From NCBI GenBank assembly GCA_013389055.1, contig JACAEC010000109.1, positions 1 through 35,856 on the forward strand: a stretch of DNA of 35,856 nt. The letters run 5' to 3'. The DNA is from Hydrogenophilaceae bacterium. Its GTDB lineage: Bacteria; Pseudomonadota; Gammaproteobacteria; Burkholderiales; Thiobacillaceae. The notes under the pieces were generated by a model. The model had not been told where the DNA came from and did not search any database. It saw nothing but the letters and a program-made list of their open reading frames with translations. Shown here piece after piece: positions 1-6,571 of this stretch. The stretch's first letter is position 1. Each line of letters begins with the position of its first letter. The position numbers were made by a program, and so were the translations under genes.

Positions 1-2
1 GG

Positions 3-14
3 CACGCTACCGCC
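3..14 (-). promoter_or_regulatory. ops element (RfaH recruitment site) of a JUMPstart-type leader
   Basis: The minus strand reads GGCGGTAGCGTG, a perfect match to the ops element of enterobacterial RfaH-controlled operons. It lies about 170 bases downstream of the rfaH stop, on the same strand, and points off the left edge. In the known system RNA polymerase pauses at ops and RfaH binds the exposed non-template strand, then suppresses termination in long polysaccharide operons. Flanking GGCA and TGCC could extend a small hairpin. The controlled operon, probably surface polysaccharide, would lie outside the window; that is inference. Confidence 0.8.
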
Positions 15-184
15 ATGCCGTTTCACGATCAGCAAGCGCGGTCAGCGGGTTCTAGCAGGGGGGTCCGGAGCAATAAAGTGCGGCAAAGGATACTGACGCG
101 AGTTCGGCGGACGAACACGATTGTGCCACACCGTCATGACTTTGAGAAAGGTTTTTGCCAAACAGGCAATACGAGGCAGACTTG
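15..184. other. Leader / intergenic stretch between rfaH and the ops element
   Basis: No credible gene is present. If the ops-bearing operon starts inside this window, its promoter would be here on the minus strand, but I see no good -35/-10 pair. A TGGCAC at minus-strand sequence around 133-147 lacks the GC of a sigma-54 -12 element at the right spacing. The transcript may therefore simply continue from rfaH. Confidence 0.4.
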
Positions 185-682
185 TCAGCTGGCCTTGCGC
201 AGACTGGCCGGCGCCACGCGCACTGCGACAGGCTTGCTAAGAATCTCGATCAGCACCATAACCCGGCGCTCGCCGTCGGCCATTTGGTAGATGCCCTCTA
301 TGCCAGCAAACGGCACTTCGGTCAGACGAACGCGCTCCCCCGTCTTGAACAGTCGCTCCGGTTCGGTCTGAACCGACGCCTCTTGCGTGCGCAACAATTC
401 GATCAAGCCATCATCCACCCGCGCGGGTTCGGTGCCGAAACTGACCAACCGGCTGACACCCTTAGTCGAACGGATCGGCGCCCAGCTCTTGGCCGAATCC
501 CCCTGCCCCAGACGGATGAACAAGTAACGCGGGAACAGCGGCTCATCCCCAACGGTTAGCAGACCTTGGCGGAGCTTCTCCGAGGGAATCGTCGGGAGGT
601 AGCACTGATAACCCTGTCGATGGAGGTTGTCGAGAGCGCACTTTTCCTGCCTGGGCTTGGTATGAACGAGATACCAGTGCAT
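185..682 (-). CDS. rfaH: Transcription antitermination protein, RfaH/NusG family
   Basis: The 165-residue protein has the size of RfaH (162 in E. coli). An N-terminal NGN domain (about residues 1-105) starts MHWYLVHTKPRQEK and contains PLFPRYLFIRL, the usual RNA polymerase-binding core. A KOW domain follows (about 112-165, starting near FKTGERVRL). The ATG at 682 is preferred because GGAGG lies five bases upstream; a GTG at 688 would sit directly on that ribosome site. RfaH binds polymerase paused at ops and couples transcription to translation in long operons. A matching ops element lies just downstream on the same strand, which supports RfaH over general NusG. The gene has its own sigma-70-like promoter and ends with TGA. 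Confidence 0.88.
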   Translation of the reverse strand: MHWYLVHTKPRQEKCALDNLHRQGYQCYLPTIPSEKLRQGLLTVGDEPLFPRYLFIRLGQGDSAKSWAPIRSTKGVSRLVSFGTEPARVDDGLIELLRTQEASVQTEPERLFKTGERVRLTEVPFAGIEGIYQMADGERRVMVLIEILSKPVAVRVAPASLRKAS

Positions 683-714
683 CGCCACCTCCGAAGGTTA
701 TCTTTATTGTCAGC

Positions 715-744
715 ATTTTACCCTTCGGGATTGCGGCGCGGCAA
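715..744 (-). promoter_or_regulatory. Probable sigma-70 promoter of rfaH
   Basis: On the minus strand a -35 TTGCCG (739-744) and a -10 TAAAAT (715-720) are separated by 18 bases. The expected start of transcription is about 25 bases before the rfaH start codon. This lets rfaH be expressed apart from the cassette genes upstream. Confidence 0.55.
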
Positions 745-777
745 CGACATTTCCATCGCTCACATGGTTTGGGTTTT

Positions 778-1905
778 CTATTCAGTGGCGGCGTTATCTC
801 CTGGCACTGGGGTTTCGTTGCCATTTTCGGAATCAGGGTGGGTGTTGTCAGTGGTAGGTGGGGCATCGCGGTCGGCGTCCGGATCCTCCTCGAATTCGCC
901 ATCGGCCTCGAGCTGCTGCTGCACGGCTTCCTCCATGCTGACGGTGTTCACCACCAATTCGAAATGCTCGAGGATTTCGGGTTCGTGCCGGGTGATGTAA
1001 CTTTTGACGGCATCGTTGCCGAGCAGCTTGGTCAAGTAACCCTTGGCCACCACCAGATTCAGCAGGTCGGAGCCGTAGTTTTCTTCGGCGTCCTTGTACT
1101 GGGTTTGGACCTGGCTCATTTCCTTTTCGAGCTTGACGATCTGCTCGATGGGCGCCAGTTGCCGGTCGCGCTCGGTGGGTTTGAAGTCGGTACGCTGCTC
1201 CGGCGGCGTGGCTTTGAGTAAGGCATCGGCATGCGCCACGGTGATAGTGTTACTCGCGACCATCAATTCCACCGCCTCCACCTGCCGGGCGGCTTTCATG
1301 TTGCGCAGCACCCGCGTGACATCCGGGGTGAATTGCTTGTCCTGCAATCGAGCGATCGCATCCGGGCAAATGCCTTCGAGCAGGCTGATGCGCCGGTTGA
1401 TGGAGCTCAGGTTCACGCCAAAGGCCCGGGCCAGGCGTTCCTTGCTCACGCCCCGATCGATGGCGCGGCGGATCATATAGTGTTCCTGGATGGTCGAGAG
1501 CCGGTTGATCCGATGGTTGTAGGTGTAGGTTTCGTCATCCTTGGCCAACAAACAGGGAGCTTCATGCACGCCGAGGTCTTTTAGGGCCAAGACGCGCAGA
1601 TGACCATCGAGCAGGATGAATTCCGACTTGGCCGGATCGTGCTGAATCACCGACAAGGGTTCAATCAGGCCAATTTCATGAATGGAGGAGACGATCTGCT
1701 TGTACTTGCGGGTACTCATCACCCCGTCGGGGATACGCTTGCTGGGCATTAGGGTGTCGAGTGGAATCTGGTAGGTCTCCAGATCGAAACCAAGCAAGGT
1801 GTTCAAGGGCGCCTTGGGCAAATCGGGACCGTCCTCCGAATCGGATTGATGGATACCGGGGTACATCGGCGTGATCTTGGGTTGTGCATTGCTCGCGGGA
1901 TTCAT
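778..1905 (-). CDS. RepB/ParB-like plasmid partition protein
   Basis: The 375-residue protein has a ParB/Sulfiredoxin-like N-terminal nucleotide-binding fold: IGLIEPLSVI followed by FILLDGHLRVLALKDLG (the LDGHLRVLA segment corresponds to the GERR-type motif). A helix-turn-helix region follows around ERLARAFGVNLSSINRRI. The middle resembles RepB-type partition proteins (RVLRNMKAARQVEAVELM). The C-terminus is acidic and low in complexity. The ATG overlaps the stop of the ParB-like gene by ATGA, implying translational coupling. The stop is TAG, with an in-frame TGA six codons on. It probably binds DNA for the recombinase cassette rather than segregating a plasmid, since no ParA is present. Confidence 0.75.
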   Translation of the reverse strand: MNPASNAQPKITPMYPGIHQSDSEDGPDLPKAPLNTLLGFDLETYQIPLDTLMPSKRIPDGVMSTRKYKQIVSSIHEIGLIEPLSVIQHDPAKSEFILLDGHLRVLALKDLGVHEAPCLLAKDDETYTYNHRINRLSTIQEHYMIRRAIDRGVSKERLARAFGVNLSSINRRISLLEGICPDAIARLQDKQFTPDVTRVLRNMKAARQVEAVELMVASNTITVAHADALLKATPPEQRTDFKPTERDRQLAPIEQIVKLEKEMSQVQTQYKDAEENYGSDLLNLVVAKGYLTKLLGNDAVKSYITRHEPEILEHFELVVNTVSMEEAVQQQLEADGEFEEDPDADRDAPPTTDNTHPDSENGNETPVPGDNAATE

Positions 1906-2801
1906 ACGGGGGCTCCATTCAGGTTGTCGATGCGCTCTGCGAGGTACTTGGGCAGGGTGTCCAGCCCCTCGGCGCGCAGCAAATTAACGAAGTGCTCGTC
2001 GGCAAACAGCTTCTTCAAGCCTTGCACCACCAGCAGCAGGCGCTGGTGCGCATGCTCAGCTTTCAAGACCATCTTGCGTTGCCGCTCTACTTCACGCTGG
2101 TAGGTGCGCACCAGGCTGTAGCTGGAAGTGGGTGGTTTGATCTGGCCAGGGTTGGGTGAGCCGGGACCGTGCTCCTGCCGTTTCTCCACCAGCCGTTTGG
2201 TTTCGATGATCTGGCGACGGTTGAGCTGGCCATTCTCGTAGGCCTCTTGGAGCATTTCGCCGAGACTTTCGTCGTCGTCCTTGGCGCGGGCAATCTCCAG
2301 GGCGGTGGTGAGTGGGATCGCACCGCGCTGCACGCCTTCGATCAGGCGTTCCTCGCCCTGGTCGAGCAGGAAGACGATGTCCTTGACGTACTTGGGCGAG
2401 AGGCCGGTTTTGTGGATGATGGTGTCGGCGTCATAGCCGCGTTTGCGCAGGATTTCGATATCGGCCAGGATTTCTAGGGGCCGGTGGCCACGCCGGGCGA
2501 TGTTCTCCGCCAGGCTCATGATGAAGGCGTCTTCATCGCTGACATCGACCACCAGAGCCGGGATGTGCGTTTCGCCTAATATGCGGAAGGCATTCAGGCG
2601 CCCCTCGCCGCAAACCAGCAGGTATTTCGGCTGGCCATCATCGCCGGGGCGTTCGGTGACGGTGATGGGTTTCTTCAAGCCGATCGATTTGATGTTCTAG
2701 ACGATCTCCTCAAAGATTTTCATGTTGCGTTCGCGGGAGTTGAGGATTTCAACGCGGGCGATCGGGATCAGGGTGACGGTTTCGGGGGTGTCGGTCAGCA
2801 T
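1902..2801 (-). pseudogene. ParB-like partition protein interrupted by an amber codon at codon 35
   Basis: The natural start is the ATG at 2801, with AGGAG six to seven bases upstream. The frame reads through a typical family N-terminus (VEILNSRERN, then KIFEEIV), meets TAG at 2697-2699, and continues NIKSIGLKKPITVT as expected for the family. Downstream come the ParB motif LLVCGEGRLNAFRILGE and the conserved AENIARRGHRPLE, then a helix-turn-helix region. Intact length would be 299 residues. A restart at TTG 2678 would drop the first 41 codons and has no well-placed ribosome site. Either the gene is dead or the amber is suppressed. It precedes and overlaps the RepB-like gene. Confidence 0.75.
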
Positions 2802-2883
2802 GAGAGGCTCCTGTCGGTGTGTGGTTGGGGCGGGCGTGCTGTCATGGCGGGTTTCCTTTCTGGGTGGGTCGTGATGAATCGGA

Positions 2884-4206
2884 TCAGATGCGTCGTTGCA
2901 GGCGTTCGCGTTCGGACATGCCGTAGAAGAAATTCAGGTCGTCAAAGCGGAAGCATTCAATCTCAGCGCTATTTCTGGCAGTCACCTGTAATTCCTGACT
3001 GGGCAGGTCAAGCCGTGGCAGCAGGTAGTAATCGAGCTCAGCGGCATTGCCGGGGTCAAGCCGCACAGCCACCGTGATATCAGGGTGGTAACGACTCGGA
3101 TCAAATCGGATGCGCCAGCGCTGCAGGCCGTTGGGCAGTTGCTGGCAGCGCGCAAGCACCAGGCTGATGACCAGTTCCTGGTTGAGGTGCAGCAGATCGG
3201 TTTGCGGGTCGCGCCAGATTTCGCCGCCCAATTCGGCAATCGTGTGCTGGGTGCGTTCGACAATTTCCGGATGCAACTGGCGCAGACGCCGGTTGATTTC
3301 GAGGAATTCCAGATCCCGCCCGGGGCGAAAGCCCACCAGTTCATAGGCTTTGCTCAAGCTGCCAAAGCGCTGGATGTACGTGGCAGCACTCGGCAGCGCC
3401 GGGGCTTCATTGATGATCAGGCCCGAGAGGGTGCCGCGCTCCTGGTACAACACGCGCAGGTGTTCAAGCAACTCCTCATCGGAGAACCGGCGACTGCGCT
3501 CGGCCAGGATTTCCTGCGCAGCCAAGAAGGTGTCGAGGGGCACGATGCCCTCGAACGCCCCTTGCTTGCGGATCCACATCTGCGGCGGGTTATCGACGTG
3601 CTTTTTCTTGAGCTTGAAGGAGTGGCGGTTGTAGACGTTGTTGCCGATGTACTTCTCGTTGGTCAGCACCTGGCGCACTGTGCTGTAGGTCCAGGGGCAA
3701 TCACGATCGGTGTAGACGGGGATGACGTTGAGCCGCTGGGCGATTTCAGATAGGGGCAGATCGTCATCGACCAGCCAGCGGTAGATCCGGTTGACGGTGG
3801 CCACTTCGGACTCTGGCCCCGGCACCAAAATCACCCGGTCGGTCTGCAGGCTTTTGTGCTCGCCGGGTTTCAGGGTGGCTTTGATGGCGCCAGTCTGATC
3901 CACCAGTACCCGGCGCAGACCAAACCCGGCCGGACCACCCTGGCGAAAGCCCAGCTCGATCAAGCGGCACTGGCCGGCAAAGACCTTGGCCGAGAGCTCC
4001 CGGCTGTACTCCCCGGCCATGGCGCGCTTGACGCCCTTGACGATGGTGGAAACGGGAGAGCCATCGTTTTCAAACTGCTCGGCGACGTAGGCAACGCTGA
4101 TGCCGTTGCGTTTGCAGATGTACTCGTAATAGGCAGACTCGTCCGCATCCTGAAACCGGCCCCAGCGGCTAACGTCGTAGACCAGGATCAGTTTGAAATC
4201 GGTGTT
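2884..4206 (-). pseudogene. Large serine recombinase, N-terminally truncated
   Basis: From about position 4200 the frame reads as a large serine recombinase: DFKLILVYDVSRWGRFQD (end of the resolvase domain), then SPVSTIVKGVKRAMAGEYSR, a recombinase domain (GGPAGFGLRR), KYIGNNVYNR and a C-terminal zone to FFYGMSERERLQRRI. The missing part is the first 60-70 residues with the nucleophilic serine and the N-terminal YxRxS region. The frame stays open to 4305, but those codons are antisense to a DUF2188 gene and do not resemble a recombinase. Strand exchange would be impossible without the serine. Stop is TGA; the ParB-like gene starts 82 bases downstream. Confidence 0.85.
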
Positions 4207-4320
4207 GCCGCCCGCGACATCGCCATCAACCAGCGCAGCGAAGTGCTGATCCATGGCGAGGATGGTCGTATCCGGGAGCGCAACAGCTACGGCAATGATC
4301 CCCACCCGCCCAAGGGCTGA
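4207..4320 (+). pseudogene. 3' fragment of a DUF2188 gene
   Basis: On the plus strand the frame reads ARDIAINQRSEVLIHG, then DGRIRERNSYGNDPHPPKG and TGA. This matches the C-terminal half of the small (about 75 residue) DUF2188 proteins, which typically end in DGRIR..SYGNDP.PP.G. The N-terminal half is absent, and the frame runs backwards into the recombinase on the opposite strand. The recombination event that removed the recombinase 5' end evidently joined it here. DUF2188 has no established function. Confidence 0.7.
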
Positions 4321-4591
4321 TGGTCACCGCCGTGAGGTCATCGGGTTAGACTATTGGCGGCAGGTGGTCCATGCGTCAAACCCGGTGCAGCACTTCGGTG
4401 GCAAGCGCTTGTCGTGAAAGGTTTTTTTGCGTGTGCCCGGCTGGCGAAGTTCTCGGATATTTTTTGAGAACCGAGAGCGGAAAAGGGTCAAACTGGGCGG
4501 GTAAGTAGGCGCCTTATGGCTGGCCTGCCGGGGCCTGTAGCACACGCAAAATCGACGGAAACCGCGCACAGCCTGGGGAAGCCCAGATGTG
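4321..4591. other. Gene-free stretch between the DUF2188 fragment and tRNA-Ala
   Basis: I find no credible gene here. The only structure of note is an inverted pair GTTCTC (4449-4454) and GAGAAC (4466-4471) around a T-rich loop. It competes with an overlapping pair TCTCGG (4451-4456) and CCGAGA (4471-4476). The stretch may be remnant DNA left by the decayed element. Confidence 0.4.
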
Positions 4592-4621
4592 AAAAAGCCC
4601 AACCGAGAAGGGTTGGGCTTT
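4592..4621 (-). terminator. Rho-independent terminator after tRNA-Ala
   Basis: On the minus strand an 11-base stem (AAAGCCCAACC with GGTTGGGCTTT, loop of six bases) ends in a run of T. It lies directly after the 3' end of the tRNA and on the same strand. Confidence 0.85.
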
Positions 4622-4626
4622 GAATA

Positions 4627-4702
<76 letters not shown>

Positions 4703-4749
4703 GAAACGAGCGGCGAATATAGCAAAAAAGCGGGGGTCGGCATAGGCGG

Positions 4750-5535
4750 CTAGCGGCGGTTGGCCCAGGCGAGCAGGCCGATGCCGGCGGCGATCATGGG
4801 CAGGCACAGCCATTGCGCGGTGGACAGGCCGAGTGAGAGCACGCCGAAGATGCCGGGGTCGGGGTTGCGGAAGAATTCGGCGAGGAGGCGCAGCGCGCCG
4901 TAGCCGATGAGGAAGACGGCCGAGGTGGCGCCGGCCGCGCGCGGCTTGGCGGCGTAGAACCAGAGGATGAGGAAGAGCAGCAGGCCCTCGCCGGCGGCTT
5001 GATAGAGCTGGGAGGGGTGGCGGGCCAGGTCGTCGACCTGGGGGAAGATCATGGCCCAGGGCAGGCCGGGGTCGGCCGGCCGGCCCCAGAGTTCGCCGTT
5101 GATGAAGTTGCCGATGCGGCCGGCGGCGAGGCCGGTGGGTACCAGGGGGGCGACGAAGTCGGCGACGTTCCAGAAGCTGCGGCCGGTCTTGCGGGCGAAC
5201 CAGGCCAGGGCGACCAGCACGCCGAGGAAGCCGCCGTGAAAGCTCATGCCGCCTTTCCACACGGCGATGATCTCGCCCGGGTGCTGCAGGTAATAGCCAG
5301 GCTGATAGAACAGCACTTCGCCCAAGCGGCCGCCGACGACGACGCCGAGTATGCCGTAGAACAGCAGGTCGTCCAGGTCCTTGCCGCTCCAGCCCAGGTC
5401 GGGCCGGCGCTGGATCTGGACGCGGCCGAGCAGGATGACCAGGCCGAAGGCCAGCAAATAGGTCAGGCCATACCAGTGGATGGCGATCGGGCCGATCTGC
5501 ATAGCGACGGGATCGAATTGGGGGTGGATGAGCAT
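4750..5535 (-). CDS. lgt: Phosphatidylglycerol-prolipoprotein diacylglyceryl transferase
   Basis: The 261-residue inner-membrane enzyme transfers diacylglycerol from phosphatidylglycerol to the lipobox cysteine of prolipoproteins, the first step of lipoprotein maturation. Several hydrophobic helices are visible. The family signature [14 protein letters not shown] contains the essential arginine, and [12 protein letters not shown] carries the conserved histidine region. The start [16 protein letters not shown] is typical. The stop is TAG directly after a normal Lgt ending (WANRR); reading through would run into the tRNA, so TAG does terminate here. A perfect -10 lies 54 bases upstream. The lipoprotein DolP in this window would be one of its substrates. 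Confidence 0.97.
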   Translation of the reverse strand: MLIHPQFDPVAMQIGPIAIHWYGLTYLLAFGLVILLGRVQIQRRPDLGWSGKDLDDLLFYGILGVVVGGRLGEVLFYQPGYYLQHPGEIIAVWKGGMSFHGGFLGVLVALAWFARKTGRSFWNVADFVAPLVPTGLAAGRIGNFINGELWGRPADPGLPWAMIFPQVDDLARHPSQLYQAAGEGLLLFLILWFYAAKPRAAGATSAVFLIGYGALRLLAEFFRNPDPGIFGVLSLGLSTAQWLCLPMIAAGIGLLAWANRR

Positions 5536-5588
5536 GATCTTTGGCCAGGTTGAGGGCGGGAGATTGGTAAAAATGAATCAGCCGGCCG

Positions 5589-5594
5589 ATTATA
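5589..5594 (-). promoter_or_regulatory. Probable -10 element of the lgt promoter
   Basis: TATAAT on the minus strand, a perfect -10, stands 54 bases before the lgt start. No good -35 is seen at 16-18 bases. It lies in the shared intergenic region between lgt and the divergent PhnD-like gene. Confidence 0.45.
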
Positions 5595-5722
5595 GCCGGC
5601 CGGACTGCCCCGATCCGGCTCAAAACGGGGCAGGGCCTTCTAGAATGATTCGTGCAGTTCCTATACGACCGAGCGATCAGCTGGGCGCATCAATTCATAA
5701 CGATGACAATGGGGTGGCGAAT

Positions 5723-6568
5723 ATGCGGAAGATGAATTGTTATTTGCTGACGGCGTTGTTGGCGATGCAGGCGGGCATTGCCGCCGGCGACGAGACTCAG
5801 CCGTTGCGGTTCGGGGTGATCAACCAGCGCAGCGTGGCGCTGACCGCCGAGACGTGGAACCCGATCCTGATCTACGTCGGCAACAAGATCGGCCGGCCGC
5901 TGGTGCTGAAGATGGGCAAGACCGCGCCGGAGACCACGGCAATGACCGAACGGGGCGAGCACGACCTGGCCTACACCAACCACATGTTCACCCCTCAGCG
6001 CGACAAGCTGGGCTACAAGGTCATCCTGCGCATCGAGGGAGAGCCTATCCGGGGGGTGATCGTCGTGCGCGAAGACAGTCCGGTCCGCAGCCTGAAACAA
6101 CTCAAGGGCCAGCCGGTGGTCTTCCCCTCGAAAGAGGCCGCCATCGGCTATCAGTTGCCGATGGACCATCTGATGAAATCCGGCATCGAGGTGCAGGCGG
6201 TGTTCGCCGGCAACCAGGAAGGCGCCATGTCGCAATTGCAGTTCGGCAAGGCCGCCGCCGCCGCGGTCAACCAGAAACTGCTCGACAAGTATGCGGCCCG
6301 GGAAGGCCTGCGCTATCGGGTGCTGTGGACTTCGGCGCCTTATCTCGATATCCCGATCATGGCCCATCGCTCGCTCTCGCCCAAACTGGTGGCGGCCGTG
6401 CGCGAGGCCTTCATCGGCATGGATGAGGACCCCGAAGGCCGCAAGGCGCTGCAGGCCAGCGCCGCGGCCTTGGGCCAGCAGCAGCTTTGGTCGTTCATCC
6501 GGGCGGAGGACAGGGAATATGACAACTACCGCAGCTTATACAAGAAGGCCAGCCTGAAGCTGGACTAG
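5723..6568 (+). CDS. PhnD-like periplasmic substrate-binding protein (first copy)
   Basis: The 281-residue protein starts with a secretion signal (MRKMNCYLLTALLAMQAG, cleavage likely near AAG) and continues LRFGVINQRS, the usual opening of PhnD-type binding proteins. Other family features are NPILIYVGNKIGRPLVL, DLAYTNHMF, and RSLKQLKGQPVVFPS. PhnD relatives bind phosphonates, phosphite or other oxyanions. No ABC permease or ATPase gene is near, and a hybrid kinase follows three bases later, so a sensory role (as for AioX with AioS or TorT with TorS) is more likely than transport. The ligand is unknown. The stop is TAG, and the kinase ATG is in the same frame, so readthrough would fuse the two. 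The start at 5723 is chosen for the signal peptide. Confidence 0.85.
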   Translation: MRKMNCYLLTALLAMQAGIAAGDETQPLRFGVINQRSVALTAETWNPILIYVGNKIGRPLVLKMGKTAPETTAMTERGEHDLAYTNHMFTPQRDKLGYKVILRIEGEPIRGVIVVREDSPVRSLKQLKGQPVVFPSKEAAIGYQLPMDHLMKSGIEVQAVFAGNQEGAMSQLQFGKAAAAAVNQKLLDKYAAREGLRYRVLWTSAPYLDIPIMAHRSLSPKLVAAVREAFIGMDEDPEGRKALQASAAALGQQQLWSFIRAEDREYDNYRSLYKKASLKLD

Positions 6569-6571
6569 CGG

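Larger units (their letters stand above)
778..4206 (-). mobile_element. Decayed three-gene recombinase / ParB / RepB cassette
   Basis: Three minus-strand genes in the order recombinase, ParB-like, RepB-like form a unit that I recall as a recurrent cassette in proteobacterial genomes (recollection, not checked). The ParB-like and RepB-like genes overlap by ATGA. The recombinase lacks its catalytic N-terminus and abuts a fragment of an unrelated gene at about 4206, and the ParB-like gene has a nonsense codon, so the unit is probably immobile. The left boundary is unclear; I see no inverted or direct repeats marking the ends. Confidence 0.6.

Noticed and set aside
130-150. Sigma-54 promoter on the minus strand (TGGCAC)
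   Set aside because: The GC of the -12 element is missing at the needed spacing.
4207-4305. N-terminus MGIIAVAVALPDTT for the recombinase
   Set aside because: These codons are the antisense of a DUF2188 C-terminus and do not match the start of serine recombinases, so the frame is open only by chance.
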